A stretch of DNA of 58,585 nt, taken from Oligoflexia bacterium (GTDB taxonomy: Bacteria; Bdellovibrionota; Bacteriovoracia; Bacteriovoracales; Bacteriovoracaceae). Positions 7,395-17,426 of the stretch are shown here, in pieces. The notes under the pieces are model-generated. The model was not told where the DNA came from and did not search any database. It saw nothing but the letters and a program-made list of their open reading frames with translations. Location of the stretch: the NCBI GenBank assembly GCA_024229115.1, contig JAAEST010000086.1, positions 1 through 58,585 on the forward strand, given 5' to 3'. Made by a program: the position numbers and the translations under genes. Every line of letters begins with the position of its first letter. Positions within the stretch are counted from its first letter, which is position 1.

Positions 7395-8117
7395 TTAGAA
7401 GTAGAAACTTATATCAAAAGCAAAGGTTAGCCAAGAAAGAAGTAAAGAACGCGAAGCGCTATTTTCAGTGTCGAACTCTTTTTCTCTCGTCACTTGGGCC
7501 AAGTTATAACTCATTCTCATACCGTAGTGCATGCTATCGCTCGACCTTTTATGAATTCCAAAGTCTGTTTTTAAACCAGGTCCTGAAAAAGTTTTTGATA
7601 AGAAGTTTTCCTTGAATTGATTGTAAGTAAGAAAAGCAGAAGTCGTTGAGAAGACTTTAGGAGAAGGAATTAAGTTTTGAATCCAAGTATTTCTTAATCC
7701 GAGTCCAGCTCCAACTGTTGTTAGGTCTTCACTTTGAGTCATTAGATCATCGCCAAAAGCCGCATACTCGTTGGCCTTCTTAGTAATCTCTCCAAACTTT
7801 GCTGTAGTTTTGGCTGCTGTTAGCTCTAGCCAGATATTATTAAATCGGTGTGCATAGTTCGCTTCAATTGAAGAAACTCCAGTGATGGAAGCAGCATCAT
7901 GATTTAAGTGATAGAGAAGTGAAAAGCGACTATTGTCCTTTGAGGTATTATAGTCTTCCATTTCGATACCGGTATCAAGATCTCTTCTTTTAATATTAGC
8001 TTCTGATTTTAGGCTTTCTATTTCAGCGATATCATTGGCCGTAAGTGCACCAGGAGTTTGAGCTTGAAGAGAAAGTGCAAGCAAAGAGAGTAGGGTAATT
8101 AGATTAAAGTTCTTCAT
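7395..8117 (-). CDS. Putative outer-membrane beta-barrel protein
   Basis: 240 aa. A signal peptide (MKNFNLITLLSLLALSLQAQ) is followed by alternating-polarity strands, and the C-terminus ends in aromatic residues (FDISFYF) as expected of an outer-membrane barrel. No named family is recognised. Its ATG overlaps the stop of the TolC-like gene by one base, so it is translationally coupled and probably works with that export channel. Confidence 0.6.
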   Translation of the reverse strand: MKNFNLITLLSLLALSLQAQTPGALTANDIAEIESLKSEANIKRRDLDTGIEMEDYNTSKDNSRFSLLYHLNHDAASITGVSSIEANYAHRFNNIWLELTAAKTTAKFGEITKKANEYAAFGDDLMTQSEDLTTVGAGLGLRNTWIQNLIPSPKVFSTTSAFLTYNQFKENFLSKTFSGPGLKTDFGIHKRSSDSMHYGMRMSYNLAQVTREKEFDTENSASRSLLLSWLTFAFDISFYF

Positions 8118-9568
8118 TAATTATCTCCTACTGTTGATTGACCGAGAGACTCGAAGTTTTCACCCGGATAATCTTCAATTCCAATTTCTCTGGCAAGATT
8201 TACTTTCTCTTGAACATGGTAATAGCGAAAGAGTTCGTAGTTAACGTCTGCACTAATCATGTCTTCAAGTGTATTTTCAAAATCGAGGTATCTTGTTTTT
8301 TTATTAAGGTAATTTTCAAGCACAACATCAAAAGTTTTTTGAAGGGTTGTATTTCTAGCTTCAAAGATCGTGATTTGATTTTCAAAATGCTTTAGGTTTT
8401 TTAGATGTAACTCAACATTCGATTCATTTTGATGACGAGATTGAGCTAGCTTATTGAAGTAAAGCTGTTTATTAATATGACTTTGATCGGTAGTTCTTTG
8501 ATTAAATAATCCACCACTGCCTGTAATGGCCCAAGTTGCATTTACCGATGCCACAATATCAACGTCACTATTTCCAGATCTTGTAGTATATGTCGTACTA
8601 TTTGTTGCTTCACCAAATGTTCTTGTATACGCCCCTAGGTTAACTGAGAATTTAGGCAGAGGGAGATTGTTTTTTACAGTGATCTCATATTCTCTCTTTG
8701 CTTTTTCCACATTAGCTTGGGCATCGAGAATCCCTGGATTATTATTCTTTGCTAGATCGAGGGCTTCATACTTTGTGATCTTAACTTTTTTATAATTTAA
8801 TTCATCAGTAAGGATATATTGTGTCCCTGAAGGATCTTCTAGAAGGTGAGCCATTTGTTCATTGGCCATCTTAAGATCATTTTTCGATTGATGATATTCG
8901 TTTTGAGCTTTTAAATAGAGCGAACGAGATTGGTAATACTCTTGACGAGAAACTTTCTTCTGAGTCACTTTTTCTCTATTGAGTCGATAAACAAAAGAGG
9001 CATGTCTCAGTTGAGTTTTTCTAATACTTACTACGCGATTAAAGTAATAGAGCTGGAAATATTTAATAACGATGTCATGTTTAAGATCACGACGATCTTC
9101 TTTTAATGTATCAGCAGAGCGACGATAAGTTTCTTTGTTGTTGAGGTAAGCCAGATAATCCTTTCCCCAGTTAAAAAGAGTGTATTCTCCTAAACTGAGA
9201 GCAAGTGAGCCTCCTGGAAGTCGGTCAGCACCGTTCGCTGTTTTACTTCCTCTTCTCAATCGACCAACTCTATGTTCACCTGAATTTAGAGTGAGTTGAA
9301 TTTTTGGCATCCAAAAATCATCTTTAGTATCTTCCCATTGAAGATCCAAAATTTCAGACTGGAATTTTCTCGATTTTTCATCAAAGTTCTTTCTTAACGC
9401 TTGTTCAATTGAAGCATTTAAACTTAGTGATTTGAAATTATCTTTAGGAGCAAATCGATCTGTCCCTTGAATGTAGGAACCCTCTCCTAAACCGATAGAG
9501 CCTCGGCTATTTTGAGCTTTTGACTGACTCATTAATATGAGCGCAATCAGGATGATAACTTGTTTCAA
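8117..9568 (-). CDS. TolC-like outer-membrane efflux protein
   Basis: 483 aa. Signal peptide (MKQVIILIALILMSQSKAQ), then two related alpha-helical halves typical of the OEP family: NASIEQALRKNFDEKS in the first and KYEALDLAKNNNPGILDAQA in the second. It should form the outer-membrane duct of a tripartite exporter or type I secretion system. No membrane-fusion or pump gene is adjacent, so the partner is unknown. The start is a TTG (9566-9568) with a weak GAGAG upstream. The downstream barrel gene overlaps by one base. Confidence 0.8.
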   Translation of the reverse strand: MKQVIILIALILMSQSKAQNSRGSIGLGEGSYIQGTDRFAPKDNFKSLSLNASIEQALRKNFDEKSRKFQSEILDLQWEDTKDDFWMPKIQLTLNSGEHRVGRLRRGSKTANGADRLPGGSLALSLGEYTLFNWGKDYLAYLNNKETYRRSADTLKEDRRDLKHDIVIKYFQLYYFNRVVSIRKTQLRHASFVYRLNREKVTQKKVSRQEYYQSRSLYLKAQNEYHQSKNDLKMANEQMAHLLEDPSGTQYILTDELNYKKVKITKYEALDLAKNNNPGILDAQANVEKAKREYEITVKNNLPLPKFSVNLGAYTRTFGEATNSTTYTTRSGNSDVDIVASVNATWAITGSGGLFNQRTTDQSHINKQLYFNKLAQSRHQNESNVELHLKNLKHFENQITIFEARNTTLQKTFDVVLENYLNKKTRYLDFENTLEDMISADVNYELFRYYHVQEKVNLAREIGIEDYPGENFESLGQSTVGDN

Positions 9569-9635
9569 AATTCTCTCGTTTTTTACGTTGTGTGTGTCTT
9601 AAAATGATAATTGAAGGGAGGAGGAACTGACAAGT

Positions 9636-9974
9636 TTAAAGGTTTATTCCAGGGCAACCTTTGCGAATGATATTTTCTTCTTGGTTTTTGATTTTTAAGA
9701 GGGTGAGCTGTAGTTCATGCTCAAGACCGGCTTTATTTCTGCTCAATTTCTTTAAAACAGTTCGCTTTTCAAGAGGAGTAATCTTTTGAAGCTTTTCGTT
9801 GCGAATAATCAAGGATTGAAGCTTCTGTTTATGTTCGATTTTGAGATTTCTACGGTTAAGTAATGCATCGCATCGTCTTGAGATACTCGGATCAGTGATA
9901 ACATTTCTTTTGTAATCCTGAGCATAGCTCATTTGAGTTGTTGATAATGCAATGAGTAGTGAAATCCATTTCAT
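9636..9974 (-). CDS. Small exported helical protein, unknown function
   Basis: 112 aa. Signal peptide MKWISLLIALSTTQMSYAQ, then a highly charged helical region (RNLKIEHKQKLQSLIIRNEK) probably forming a coiled coil, with two cysteines. It has its own promoter: an extended -10 ends 6 nt before the ATG, so the mRNA is probably leaderless. No family recognised. Confidence 0.65.
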   Translation of the reverse strand: MKWISLLIALSTTQMSYAQDYKRNVITDPSISRRCDALLNRRNLKIEHKQKLQSLIIRNEKLQKITPLEKRTVLKKLSRNKAGLEHELQLTLLKIKNQEENIIRKGCPGINL

Positions 9975-9980
9975 AGCTAA

Positions 9981-9989
9981 ATTATATCA
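9981..9989 (-). promoter_or_regulatory. Extended -10 promoter, leaderless start
   Basis: Reading the minus strand, TGATATAAT is followed by six bases and then the ATG of the small exported protein. There is no clear -35 and no Shine-Dalgarno sequence. Confidence 0.6.
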
Positions 9990-10012
9990 CACCTTTTCAT
10001 TGACTTAGATAA

Positions 10013-10831
10013 GTGTTAGATTCTTCTGATATTTTTATTTCGGAGGCTAACATAGAGCAACCAAGAAGGGTTTTGGTCCTAGTACCGTCCCGATTTGCGT
10101 CTACAAGATTTCCCGGAAAGCCGCTGGCCAAAATATTAGATAAAACGATGGTTGAGTGGGTTTTCAAAAACTGTGCTAAGGCCGAAAACTTAGATCAGCA
10201 AACTGCCCCCAAATTTGAGACCTATATCGTAACAGATTCCCAAGAAATTGAAGAAGAAGTGAAGTCATTCGGTGGCAGGGCACTTCGTGTTGATGATGAT
10301 GTTATTTCTGGAACTGAAAGAATTTATCTGGCGTGGGAAAGAAACTTTAAAGATCAAGACTTTGATCTCGTTATTAATGTTCAAGGTGATGAGCCTCTTC
10401 TTAATGAAAAAGATCTTTTAGAGATTGCCAACTTTCACTTAAATTCAAACTTCGACATGACAACGCTTGTTCATCCAAGAACTGATGAAGAGGGATTGAA
10501 AGATCCAAATAAAGTAAAAGCAGTATATGTGGAAGAAACTGGACAGTGTTTATATTTCAGTCGTTCAGCTGTTCCTTATGAGAGAGAGAAAGGGGAGTTA
10601 AAAGAATGGCATCTTCATGTTGGTGTTTATTCTTTTAAACCGAAAGCACTTGAGAAATTCTTTCATAGTGAGCCTTCCCGTTTAGAGAAGATAGAATGCT
10701 TAGAGCAATTAAGAGCATTAGAAAATGGAATGACTATTGGTGCTTTAAAAACAAATAAACAATTTATGGGAGTCGATACTCCTGAAGATATTGGAAAGTT
10801 AGAAAGTCTGCTAGGAGAGACAAATGGCTAA
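10013..10831 (+). CDS. kdsB: 3-deoxy-manno-octulosonate cytidylyltransferase
   Basis: Up to 272 aa. Activates KDO with CTP to CMP-KDO for lipopolysaccharide core synthesis. [20 protein letters not shown] is the family's N-terminal signature, and NVQGDEPLL the metal/nucleotide-binding block; both are intact. The start is uncertain. The GTG at 10013 gives about 20 residues more than usual and has no Shine-Dalgarno sequence. A strong CGGAGG lies just upstream of an in-frame ATA, and a TTG follows AAGG directly before the conserved start. It overlaps pyrG by 8 nt and belongs to a kdsB-pyrG-kdsA-kdsC cluster, in which CTP synthase supplies its substrate. Confidence 0.93.
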   Translation: MLDSSDIFISEANIEQPRRVLVLVPSRFASTRFPGKPLAKILDKTMVEWVFKNCAKAENLDQQTAPKFETYIVTDSQEIEEEVKSFGGRALRVDDDVISGTERIYLAWERNFKDQDFDLVINVQGDEPLLNEKDLLEIANFHLNSNFDMTTLVHPRTDEEGLKDPNKVKAVYVEETGQCLYFSRSAVPYEREKGELKEWHLHVGVYSFKPKALEKFFHSEPSRLEKIECLEQLRALENGMTIGALKTNKQFMGVDTPEDIGKLESLLGETNG

Positions 10832-12431
10832 GAAAAAATCACAAAAGAAGTACATCTTTATTACTGGTGGGGTCGCAAGTTCTCTCGGTAAAGGATTAGC
10901 ATCTGCTGCTATTGCTGCTCTTCTAGAAAGACGTGGAATTAAAATTAATATGTTAAAAATGGACCCTTATATTAATGTTGATCCAGGAACGATGAGTCCA
11001 ACTCAGCACGGGGAAGTTTTTGTTACTGATGATGGTGCGGAAACAGATCTAGATTTAGGACACTATGAAAGATTTACTTCGCTAACACTTTCAAAGAAAT
11101 CTAACTTCACAACTGGTCAGGTTTATTTACAAGTTATTGAGAATGAAAGAGAAGGTCGTTATTTAGGAAAGACTGTTCAGGTTGTTCCCCATGTAACTGA
11201 TGAAATCAAAAGAAGAATTGAAGTTGCTGCTGATGATGCTGAAGTTTTACTCGGTGAAATTGGTGGAACGGTTGGTGATATTGAATCACTTCCATTCTTA
11301 GAGTCGATCAGACAGTTTCGCCAAGATGTCGGTCATGAAAATGTTCTCTTTATTCATCTTGTCCTACTTCCATATATGGCAGCAGCAGGTGAGTTAAAGT
11401 CAAAGCCGGCTCAACACTCAGTGAAGGAATTAAGATCAATTGGTCTTTATCCAAATTTAATTATTTGTCGTAGTGAAAGAGAAATTGAGCAAAGTATCAT
11501 CGATAAGATTTCACTATTCTGTAATGTTCCAAGAGAGAACGTTTTTAGTAGTATTGACCTTGATTCAATTTATAAAGTTCCACTTAATTTTAATAGGCAA
11601 GGCCTTGATACGAAGATCACTGAGCTACTTGGAATGTGGACAACTGCTCCTAAAATCAAAGAACTTGAGAAAGTTGTTCATAATATTGAAAACCCAAAGA
11701 AGAAGGTTCGTATTGGAATCGTTGGAAAATATACAGAGTTAATCGAGTCTTATAAATCTCTTGATGAAGCTCTTAAGCATGGAGCGATTGCCAACCAACT
11801 TGAGTTAGCACCTGTTTATATTGATTCGGAAGACTTAGAAGATTCTTCTAAGGTCAAAGAACTTTTAAAAGATGTTCAAGGGGTTCTTGTTCCTGGTGGG
11901 TTTGGTGAAAGAGGAACTGAAGGAAAGATTAATGCTATTAAGTATGCAAGAGAAAATGGAATTCCTTTCTTTGGAATCTGTTTAGGAATGCAGCTTGCCC
12001 TTATTGAATTTGCCCGAAACGTTTCTGGAATTAAAAATGCTGGTAGCCAAGAGTTTAGTGATAAAGGTGATGCCGTTGTTCACTATATGGAAGGGCAATC
12101 GGAGACAGGAACTAAGGGAGGAACGATGAGACTTGGAGCTTATGATTGTGAGCTTCAAAAAGGAACATTGGCCCACAAAGTTTATGGAACAGATAATATT
12201 TCTGAAAGACATAGACATAGATTAGAAGTTAATAATGATTACCTTCCAAAAATTAAAGAATCGGGAATGGTTATCTCTGGAGTAAACAAAGACTTAAATC
12301 TTGTTGAGGTGATTGAGCTTGAAAATCATCCATATTTCATAGCTTGTCAGTATCACCCAGAGTTTAAATCAAAACCATTTTCTCCACACCCGCTGTTTCA
12401 ATCATTTATTGAAGCGGCAAATAATATTTAG
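10824..12431 (+). CDS. pyrG: CTP synthase
   Basis: 535 aa. Makes CTP from UTP, ATP and glutamine. The N-terminal synthetase domain begins [16 protein letters not shown]; the C-terminal class I glutamine amidotransferase domain has the nucleophile elbow GICLGMQLA and the later His/Glu pair in [10 protein letters not shown]. Length is normal. The start overlaps kdsB by 8 nt. Placing CTP synthase with KDO genes fits the need for CTP in CMP-KDO formation. Confidence 0.97.
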   Translation: MAKKKSQKKYIFITGGVASSLGKGLASAAIAALLERRGIKINMLKMDPYINVDPGTMSPTQHGEVFVTDDGAETDLDLGHYERFTSLTLSKKSNFTTGQVYLQVIENEREGRYLGKTVQVVPHVTDEIKRRIEVAADDAEVLLGEIGGTVGDIESLPFLESIRQFRQDVGHENVLFIHLVLLPYMAAAGELKSKPAQHSVKELRSIGLYPNLIICRSEREIEQSIIDKISLFCNVPRENVFSSIDLDSIYKVPLNFNRQGLDTKITELLGMWTTAPKIKELEKVVHNIENPKKKVRIGIVGKYTELIESYKSLDEALKHGAIANQLELAPVYIDSEDLEDSSKVKELLKDVQGVLVPGGFGERGTEGKINAIKYARENGIPFFGICLGMQLALIEFARNVSGIKNAGSQEFSDKGDAVVHYMEGQSETGTKGGTMRLGAYDCELQKGTLAHKVYGTDNISERHRHRLEVNNDYLPKIKESGMVISGVNKDLNLVEVIELENHPYFIACQYHPEFKSKPFSPHPLFQSFIEAANNI

Positions 12432-12463
12432 AAATTAAAAAGAAAACTAAAAGGGAATAAAAT

Positions 12464-13267
12464 ATGAGTAAAAAAGATCCTTTCATTATATTCAGTGGAC
12501 CATGTGTCCTTGAGAGTGAAGACCTGGCCATGGAAGTAGCTGGTCGTCTTAAAGAAGACTTGAGTGTTTTTGGTGATGAAGTAAAACTTTATTTTAAAGG
12601 TAGCTTTGATAAGGCCAATAGAACATCTATTGATAGTTATCGCGGCCCAGGAATGGAAAAGGGACTAGCTATCCTTGAGAAAGTGAAAAAGGAATTAGAT
12701 CTTCCTGTGATTACTGATTTTCACTTACCTGAACAGGCACAACCTGTGGCCAGTGTTGTTGATGTTATGCAAGTTCCAGCCTTTCTTTGTCGTCAGACAG
12801 ATCTGATCGTTGCCGGTGCTCAAGCGGCAAAAGAACACGGTGCAATTCTAAAAATTAAAAAAGGACAATTCTTAAGTCCTGAAGAAACAGAAAATATTGT
12901 AAAGAAAGCGGCAAACTTTTTGGATAAGAGTCAGATTCTTCTAACAGAAAGAGGGACAAGCTTTGGTTATAATAATCTTGTTGTCGATATGGCTTCTTTT
13001 CAGATCATGAAAAGTTTTGGTGTTAAAGCCATTCACGATGCTACTCACTGTGTACAAAAACCAGGTGGTTTAGGAACAGCGACAGGTGGAAAGAGAGATC
13101 AGATTTTTACTCTCGCAAAAGCGGCTGTGGCTGCTGGTGCTGATGGAGTGTTTATGGAATCTCATCCGAATCCTCCAAAGGCCCTCAGCGATAGTGCTAC
13201 TTGTATTGAATTAAGCAAAGTTCAAGAAACAGTGAAGGCTCTTCTTGATATCTATAAGGTTGTTTAA
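12464..13267 (+). CDS. kdsA: 3-deoxy-8-phosphooctulonate synthase
   Basis: 267 aa. Condenses phosphoenolpyruvate with arabinose-5-phosphate to KDO-8-phosphate. IFSGPCVLESEDLAMEVA near the start and FKGSFDKANRTSIDSYRGPG are the family signatures; DATHCVQKPGG and ESHPNPPKALSD are the later active-site blocks. AGGGA precedes the ATG. Third gene of the KDO cluster. Confidence 0.96.
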   Translation: MSKKDPFIIFSGPCVLESEDLAMEVAGRLKEDLSVFGDEVKLYFKGSFDKANRTSIDSYRGPGMEKGLAILEKVKKELDLPVITDFHLPEQAQPVASVVDVMQVPAFLCRQTDLIVAGAQAAKEHGAILKIKKGQFLSPEETENIVKKAANFLDKSQILLTERGTSFGYNNLVVDMASFQIMKSFGVKAIHDATHCVQKPGGLGTATGGKRDQIFTLAKAAVAAGADGVFMESHPNPPKALSDSATCIELSKVQETVKALLDIYKVV

Positions 13268-13269
13268 TC

Positions 13270-13818
13270 ATGTTTGATAGAAAGTACTTTGAAGAGCAAG
13301 CGGCTAAGTTTAAAGATAAAATCTCGAAGATTAAGGTCTGTGCTTTTGACGTAGATGGAATTCTCACTGATGGGAAGGTTTATTGGACTGGTGAAGAAGT
13401 CGGTTGGAATAGAAGTTCACATACGAGAGATGGTTATGGACTTAAAATCCTTCAAGATGCAGGATTGAAAGTTGGAATCATTACTGGCGGTGATAGTCTC
13501 AGTGTTGTGAAGCGATATACAGAAAACTTAGGACTTGATTTTCTTTATAAAGGCAATGAAGACAAAGTTGATGCAATTAGAGATTTAGTATCACAAGGAT
13601 ATGAGCCTTCTGAAATTTTCTATATGGGTGATGAGCTCTTTGATATGCCATTATTGAAAGTTGCTGGTTTCAGTGCGACTGTTGCGAGTGCTAGTCCTGA
13701 GGTTCAAGAAGTAGTTGACTACATTGCTAAGACTCCTTCTGGAGAAGGTTGTGTTCGTGAAGTTATCGATATTATCCGTTATGCCCGTGGTATTTTTCCT
13801 GAATTAAGAGAGTATTAA
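13270..13818 (+). CDS. kdsC: 3-deoxy-manno-octulosonate-8-phosphatase, HAD type
   Basis: 182 aa. Removes phosphate from KDO-8-P. The HAD motif I is CAFDVDGILTDGKVYW (D28 and D30), motif II GIITGGDS, and motif IV MGDELFDMPLL. The short length without a cap domain fits the tetrameric KdsC family. It follows kdsA by 2 nt. An arabinose-5-phosphate isomerase (KdsD) is not seen in this window. Confidence 0.92.
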   Translation: MFDRKYFEEQAAKFKDKISKIKVCAFDVDGILTDGKVYWTGEEVGWNRSSHTRDGYGLKILQDAGLKVGIITGGDSLSVVKRYTENLGLDFLYKGNEDKVDAIRDLVSQGYEPSEIFYMGDELFDMPLLKVAGFSATVASASPEVQEVVDYIAKTPSGEGCVREVIDIIRYARGIFPELREY

Positions 13819-13820
13819 TT

Positions 13821-14078
13821 GTGGAAGATTTTACTAAAATGAAAGAATTGCTTGATAACGAGTATGACTGGCCAGTTAATTATACATTCAAATTTATTGT
13901 GCCTTTACCTCGACTGAGTCAGCTGATGGCCCATTTTCTTAATGATAAAGTTGATACCAAAACTTCAAAAACGGGGAAATATGTGAGCTGCACGATCGTA
14001 AAAGAGATGAAATCTTCTGACGAAGTGATTAAAATATATAAACAGATGAAAAATATTGAGGGAATCATTTCTCTTTAA
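13821..14078 (+). CDS. DUF493/YbeD-family small protein
   Basis: 85 aa, starting at a GTG two bases after kdsC. The fold-typical pattern is visible: a strand YTFKFIVPLP, a helix, then SKTGKYVSCTIVKEMKSSDE and a terminal helix. This matches the small ferredoxin-like DUF493 family, whose exact role is unknown. Co-transcribed with the KDO genes. Confidence 0.75.
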   Translation: MEDFTKMKELLDNEYDWPVNYTFKFIVPLPRLSQLMAHFLNDKVDTKTSKTGKYVSCTIVKEMKSSDEVIKIYKQMKNIEGIISL

Positions 14079-14109
14079 TTTTTTGATATAACCTGTCAGG
14101 GAGGACAAG

Positions 14110-15144
14110 GTGACTAAGAAATATAAGAATGCATTAGTTATTGGTGCAGGTGCTTTTGGAACTTCAATTGCCAGTGTTCTTTCCAATAATTTTGAAAAAG
14201 TTGTTCTTAAAGTTCGAAGTGAAGATGTTTATGAAGCTATTAAAAATGGCGAAAACTCAGTTTATCTTCCTGGTCTTCCTATTCCCTCAAATTTAATCCC
14301 AGCTCTAGAGTGGAGTGAAGTTGACGAGCTTGTTGGAGACGATATTTCTATTATGGTTTCCGGGCTTCCTACTGCTGGTATTGAAAGTTTCTATAAGAAG
14401 AATCTTGATCGTTTTGCCAAGTACTTTGAAAAAGATATTCCAATGGTCTCTCTATCAAAAGGGATTGATCCTGTAACTCTTGAGCTTGCAGATGACCTTT
14501 TTTATGAACTCTTTCCATTCAAAAAAGAACTCTTTACCTTTTTGTCAGGACCGAGTTTTGCTAAAGAAATTATGCAGGAGCAAATCACCCTCGCGACTTT
14601 AGCCGGACGTTCTCGAAAAATAGTTCGTAATGTTATGGATATGCTTGATTCTCCATATTTTAAATGTATGGGAAGTTATGATGTTAAAGGAGTCTTATTA
14701 GGTGGAGCTCTTAAAAACGTTATCGCTATTGCTGGCGGAATTATTGAAGGTCTTGGATTTAATCATAATACTAGAGCAGCTATGATCACTCGTGGAATTA
14801 CAGAGATGTTACGATTTGGGCAAGTCTATAATGCTCGACCGGAAACATTTTATGGTCTAAGTGGAATGGGTGATCTTATTCTTACTACTACAGGTGGATT
14901 ATCTCGAAATAAAATGTTCGGATTAGAGATTGCGAAAGGTCGAAAGGCCCAAGAGATTATTGATTCTCAAAGAACAGTTGTTGAAGGTTATAAGACTGCG
15001 AAAGCGGCTCATCTTGTATCAGAGAAGTATGAAATTAGAGCAAGAATCTTTAATGGTGTTTATCAAGTCCTCTATGAGGATCTCTCACCGAAAGAAGTTA
15101 TTCGTGAAATGATGAATGTCCCTACAAAGTTTGAATTAGAGTAA
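14110..15144 (+). CDS. gpsA: NAD(P)H-dependent glycerol-3-phosphate dehydrogenase
   Basis: 344 aa. Reduces dihydroxyacetone phosphate to sn-glycerol-3-phosphate for phospholipid synthesis. The Rossmann motif is GAGAFGTSIASVLSNN. SLSKGID, LSGPSFAKEI, GALKNVIAIAGGI and GLSGMGDLILTTTG are the conserved substrate-binding and catalytic blocks, including the lysine in LKN. Begins at a GTG with a strong GGGAGG. Overlaps the convergent dsbD by 9 nt. Confidence 0.95.
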   Translation: MTKKYKNALVIGAGAFGTSIASVLSNNFEKVVLKVRSEDVYEAIKNGENSVYLPGLPIPSNLIPALEWSEVDELVGDDISIMVSGLPTAGIESFYKKNLDRFAKYFEKDIPMVSLSKGIDPVTLELADDLFYELFPFKKELFTFLSGPSFAKEIMQEQITLATLAGRSRKIVRNVMDMLDSPYFKCMGSYDVKGVLLGGALKNVIAIAGGIIEGLGFNHNTRAAMITRGITEMLRFGQVYNARPETFYGLSGMGDLILTTTGGLSRNKMFGLEIAKGRKAQEIIDSQRTVVEGYKTAKAAHLVSEKYEIRARIFNGVYQVLYEDLSPKEVIREMMNVPTKFELE

Positions 15145-17385
15145 ATTCGATTTTATCTTCTTAATCGTAATAGTCTCACCCAAATTGATAAGTTCACCAT
15201 TTGGCTTTTGAATAAAGTAAGCGGGAACTCCAACTAATCCATTGGCGTTAAGAAATTTTGTAATTTTAGGGTCTTTCTTTGTCCAATCTCCTAGTAGGAG
15301 CTTAATATTCTTTTCTTGAACCAGTGTTTTAAACTTCTTGGTATCAAGAACGACTTTTTCATTAACCTTACAAGTAAAGCACCATTTGGCAGTAAAATCG
15401 ATAAATACTAGATCACCTGCTTTTTTATGAGTGTCCATGGCCTCTTGGCTCCAAGGCTTCCAGTTGAGACCTGTTGTTGCTTTGTCTTGAATTAATTGTG
15501 AAGAGTTTTGCCCTTCAGCTTCAACGAGATTCATATGACTTTGAATAAGACCTATACTTAGGGCAAGTGGCACTAAGAAGAAAATAATTCTAAGAAATAA
15601 GTTCTTTGAAATTTTTGATCCGAAGTAGAAAGCAAAAAAGAGAAAGACCAGAATTGAGTTTATCTTTAATAAAGATAACCCACCATCAGTTAGGGCAACA
15701 TAAACATCAAGTAACCAAACTAGAGTTAAAAGGAGAGTGAGCCCTAAGAACTTCTTAACTTTTTCCATCCATAATCCTGGTTTTGGAAGGAAAGAAATCG
15801 ACTTTGGAAATAAACCGGTCAGGATAAATGGGAAAGAAAGTCCCAAACCAATACTTAGGAAAATGGTAATTATTCCAACAGCTGATGTGCTAAAGGCAAA
15901 AGTTAAAGCCGTTCCAAGAAAAGGAGCACTACAAGGAGTTGAAAGGATTGTCGCCAGGACACCACCAAAGAAGTCTCCGAGAAAGCCACTCTTTAACTCT
16001 ACATTTCCTAATTTCTTTCCACCAGGAGTATAGAACTCAAAGAGACCAAAGAGATTAAGTGCCATGATAAAGAGGAGAAGGATCATTAGAAAAACAAATG
16101 TTGGGCTTTGAAGTTGAAATCCCCAACCGATACTTTCACCACTGCTCTTAATGAAGAGAATTGTAAGAGCGAGGACTAAGAAAGTTGAAAGCACACCGAG
16201 TGTATAGAAGAGATTGTGCTTAAGAATTTTACTATGGCCTTCATCAGAGTGAACGATAAGACCAAAGAGTTTGATAGAAATTACAGGAAGAACACACGGC
16301 ATGATATTAAGAATCAATCCACCAAGAAAACCAAAGAGGAGAAGCATCCAGAAATTTGTTTCGGTGGCATTCTTGATACCATTAGAAGAGTCGCTCTCTT
16401 TCTTATCGTCAGCTTTTGTATCTGGACCATTTGGTTGGATACTTGTTAGAAGACCAAGAAAGGATTGCATTTTTTCTTCGTCTTCAGCTTCAAAAGAAGA
16501 AAAAGACTTTGAAACAAGAGTTGCGGCTTTAGTAATAGGGTCAATATAGAGAAACTTAAACTCAATCGGCTTTTCAAATTTTCCATCTTTTGGAAGTGGA
16601 ACTTCAGGAGTTTCATATTCTCCATCCCATTCAAGGGTCATGCGTCCAGAAATTGTTTTTGAAGAATTGTAAAAAAGCTTTTCATGACCAAAGGACATTA
16701 GTGGAGCAGAGATAGGAAAGAGCATGTTAGAACTTTTAAAATATTCTAACGAAGAGTCATCACCTTGCTTATTGTAATATAACGCCAACTGGTTTTCTTT
16801 ATCTGTTTTCTTAAGAATGATATCAAGTTCTGCTGGCCATTTTCCTTCTTTTGGTAAGTTTGTAAGACGCTCAATGACAGTGCTTTCTTGAATATCAAAA
16901 TGACTAGGAATAACTTTAGATATTTTCTTATCTTCGTAGAGGATACTCATCTCTACTTTACCTGGGATACAGATATGTTTACAGACTAACCAAGAGCTAG
17001 TGATTTTAAAATTTTTCTTGGTATCTACGAGATTGTTGATTTTAAAAAATCGAGAATAAGAACCACTATATCCATAAGCAAGAATGTTTCCATTCTCAAT
17101 ATAGCGCTTTGGTGTGGCCCAAGGCATTTCTTTTAATTCTAATTCATTCGCCTCTGTCGAAAACTCAATCTTTGTTGGAAGACCGGCATCACCTGGGTTC
17201 ATCCAGTAAGTATGCCAGTGAGGATGATTTTCATAATGAATAGCAAGATAAGGAGATCCTTCATAGTTGATGATCGAGGCTGAAGTTTTAACAGGAACTG
17301 GTGGAACATCATCACCAGCCGCAAATGTGACAAGCGAAACCATTGTTAAAACGAAAAGCACTAGAAATCTCATATAAACCTTCAT
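15136..17385 (-). CDS. dsbD: Protein-disulfide reductase DsbD/ScsB type
   Basis: 749 aa. Moves reducing power from cytoplasmic thioredoxin across the inner membrane. After a signal peptide comes a large periplasmic DsbD-alpha-like domain with a Cys pair in WLVCKHICIPGKV, then a membrane core of about eight helices with LNIMPCVLPVISIK and LSTPCSAPFLGTA (the two paired membrane cysteines), and a C-terminal thioredoxin domain with FTAKWCFTCKVNEK. The large N-domain resembles the ScsB/DipZ kind. A second in-frame ATG at 17373 has a better Shine-Dalgarno sequence (GAAGG, 6 nt away) and gives a cleaner signal peptide (MRFLVLFVLTMVSL), so it may be the real start. Confidence 0.9.
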   Translation of the reverse strand: MKVYMRFLVLFVLTMVSLVTFAAGDDVPPVPVKTSASIINYEGSPYLAIHYENHPHWHTYWMNPGDAGLPTKIEFSTEANELELKEMPWATPKRYIENGNILAYGYSGSYSRFFKINNLVDTKKNFKITSSWLVCKHICIPGKVEMSILYEDKKISKVIPSHFDIQESTVIERLTNLPKEGKWPAELDIILKKTDKENQLALYYNKQGDDSSLEYFKSSNMLFPISAPLMSFGHEKLFYNSSKTISGRMTLEWDGEYETPEVPLPKDGKFEKPIEFKFLYIDPITKAATLVSKSFSSFEAEDEEKMQSFLGLLTSIQPNGPDTKADDKKESDSSNGIKNATETNFWMLLLFGFLGGLILNIMPCVLPVISIKLFGLIVHSDEGHSKILKHNLFYTLGVLSTFLVLALTILFIKSSGESIGWGFQLQSPTFVFLMILLLFIMALNLFGLFEFYTPGGKKLGNVELKSGFLGDFFGGVLATILSTPCSAPFLGTALTFAFSTSAVGIITIFLSIGLGLSFPFILTGLFPKSISFLPKPGLWMEKVKKFLGLTLLLTLVWLLDVYVALTDGGLSLLKINSILVFLFFAFYFGSKISKNLFLRIIFFLVPLALSIGLIQSHMNLVEAEGQNSSQLIQDKATTGLNWKPWSQEAMDTHKKAGDLVFIDFTAKWCFTCKVNEKVVLDTKKFKTLVQEKNIKLLLGDWTKKDPKITKFLNANGLVGVPAYFIQKPNGELINLGETITIKKIKSNLL

Positions 17386-17410
17386 TATTGTTTAGGATTG
17401 TACGTCAATA

Positions 17411-17419
17411 TGATATATC
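17411..17419 (+). promoter_or_regulatory. Extended -10 promoter of the BtuF-like gene
   Basis: TGATATATC, ending 7 nt before the ATG at 17427, with no Shine-Dalgarno sequence. This predicts a leaderless mRNA. The region also serves the divergent dsbD. Confidence 0.5.
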
Positions 17420-17426
17420 AATTGTC

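Noticed and set aside
15737-16549. Several plus-strand frames inside dsbD
   Set aside because: They mirror the codon pattern of membrane helices in dsbD and have no ribosome-binding sites.
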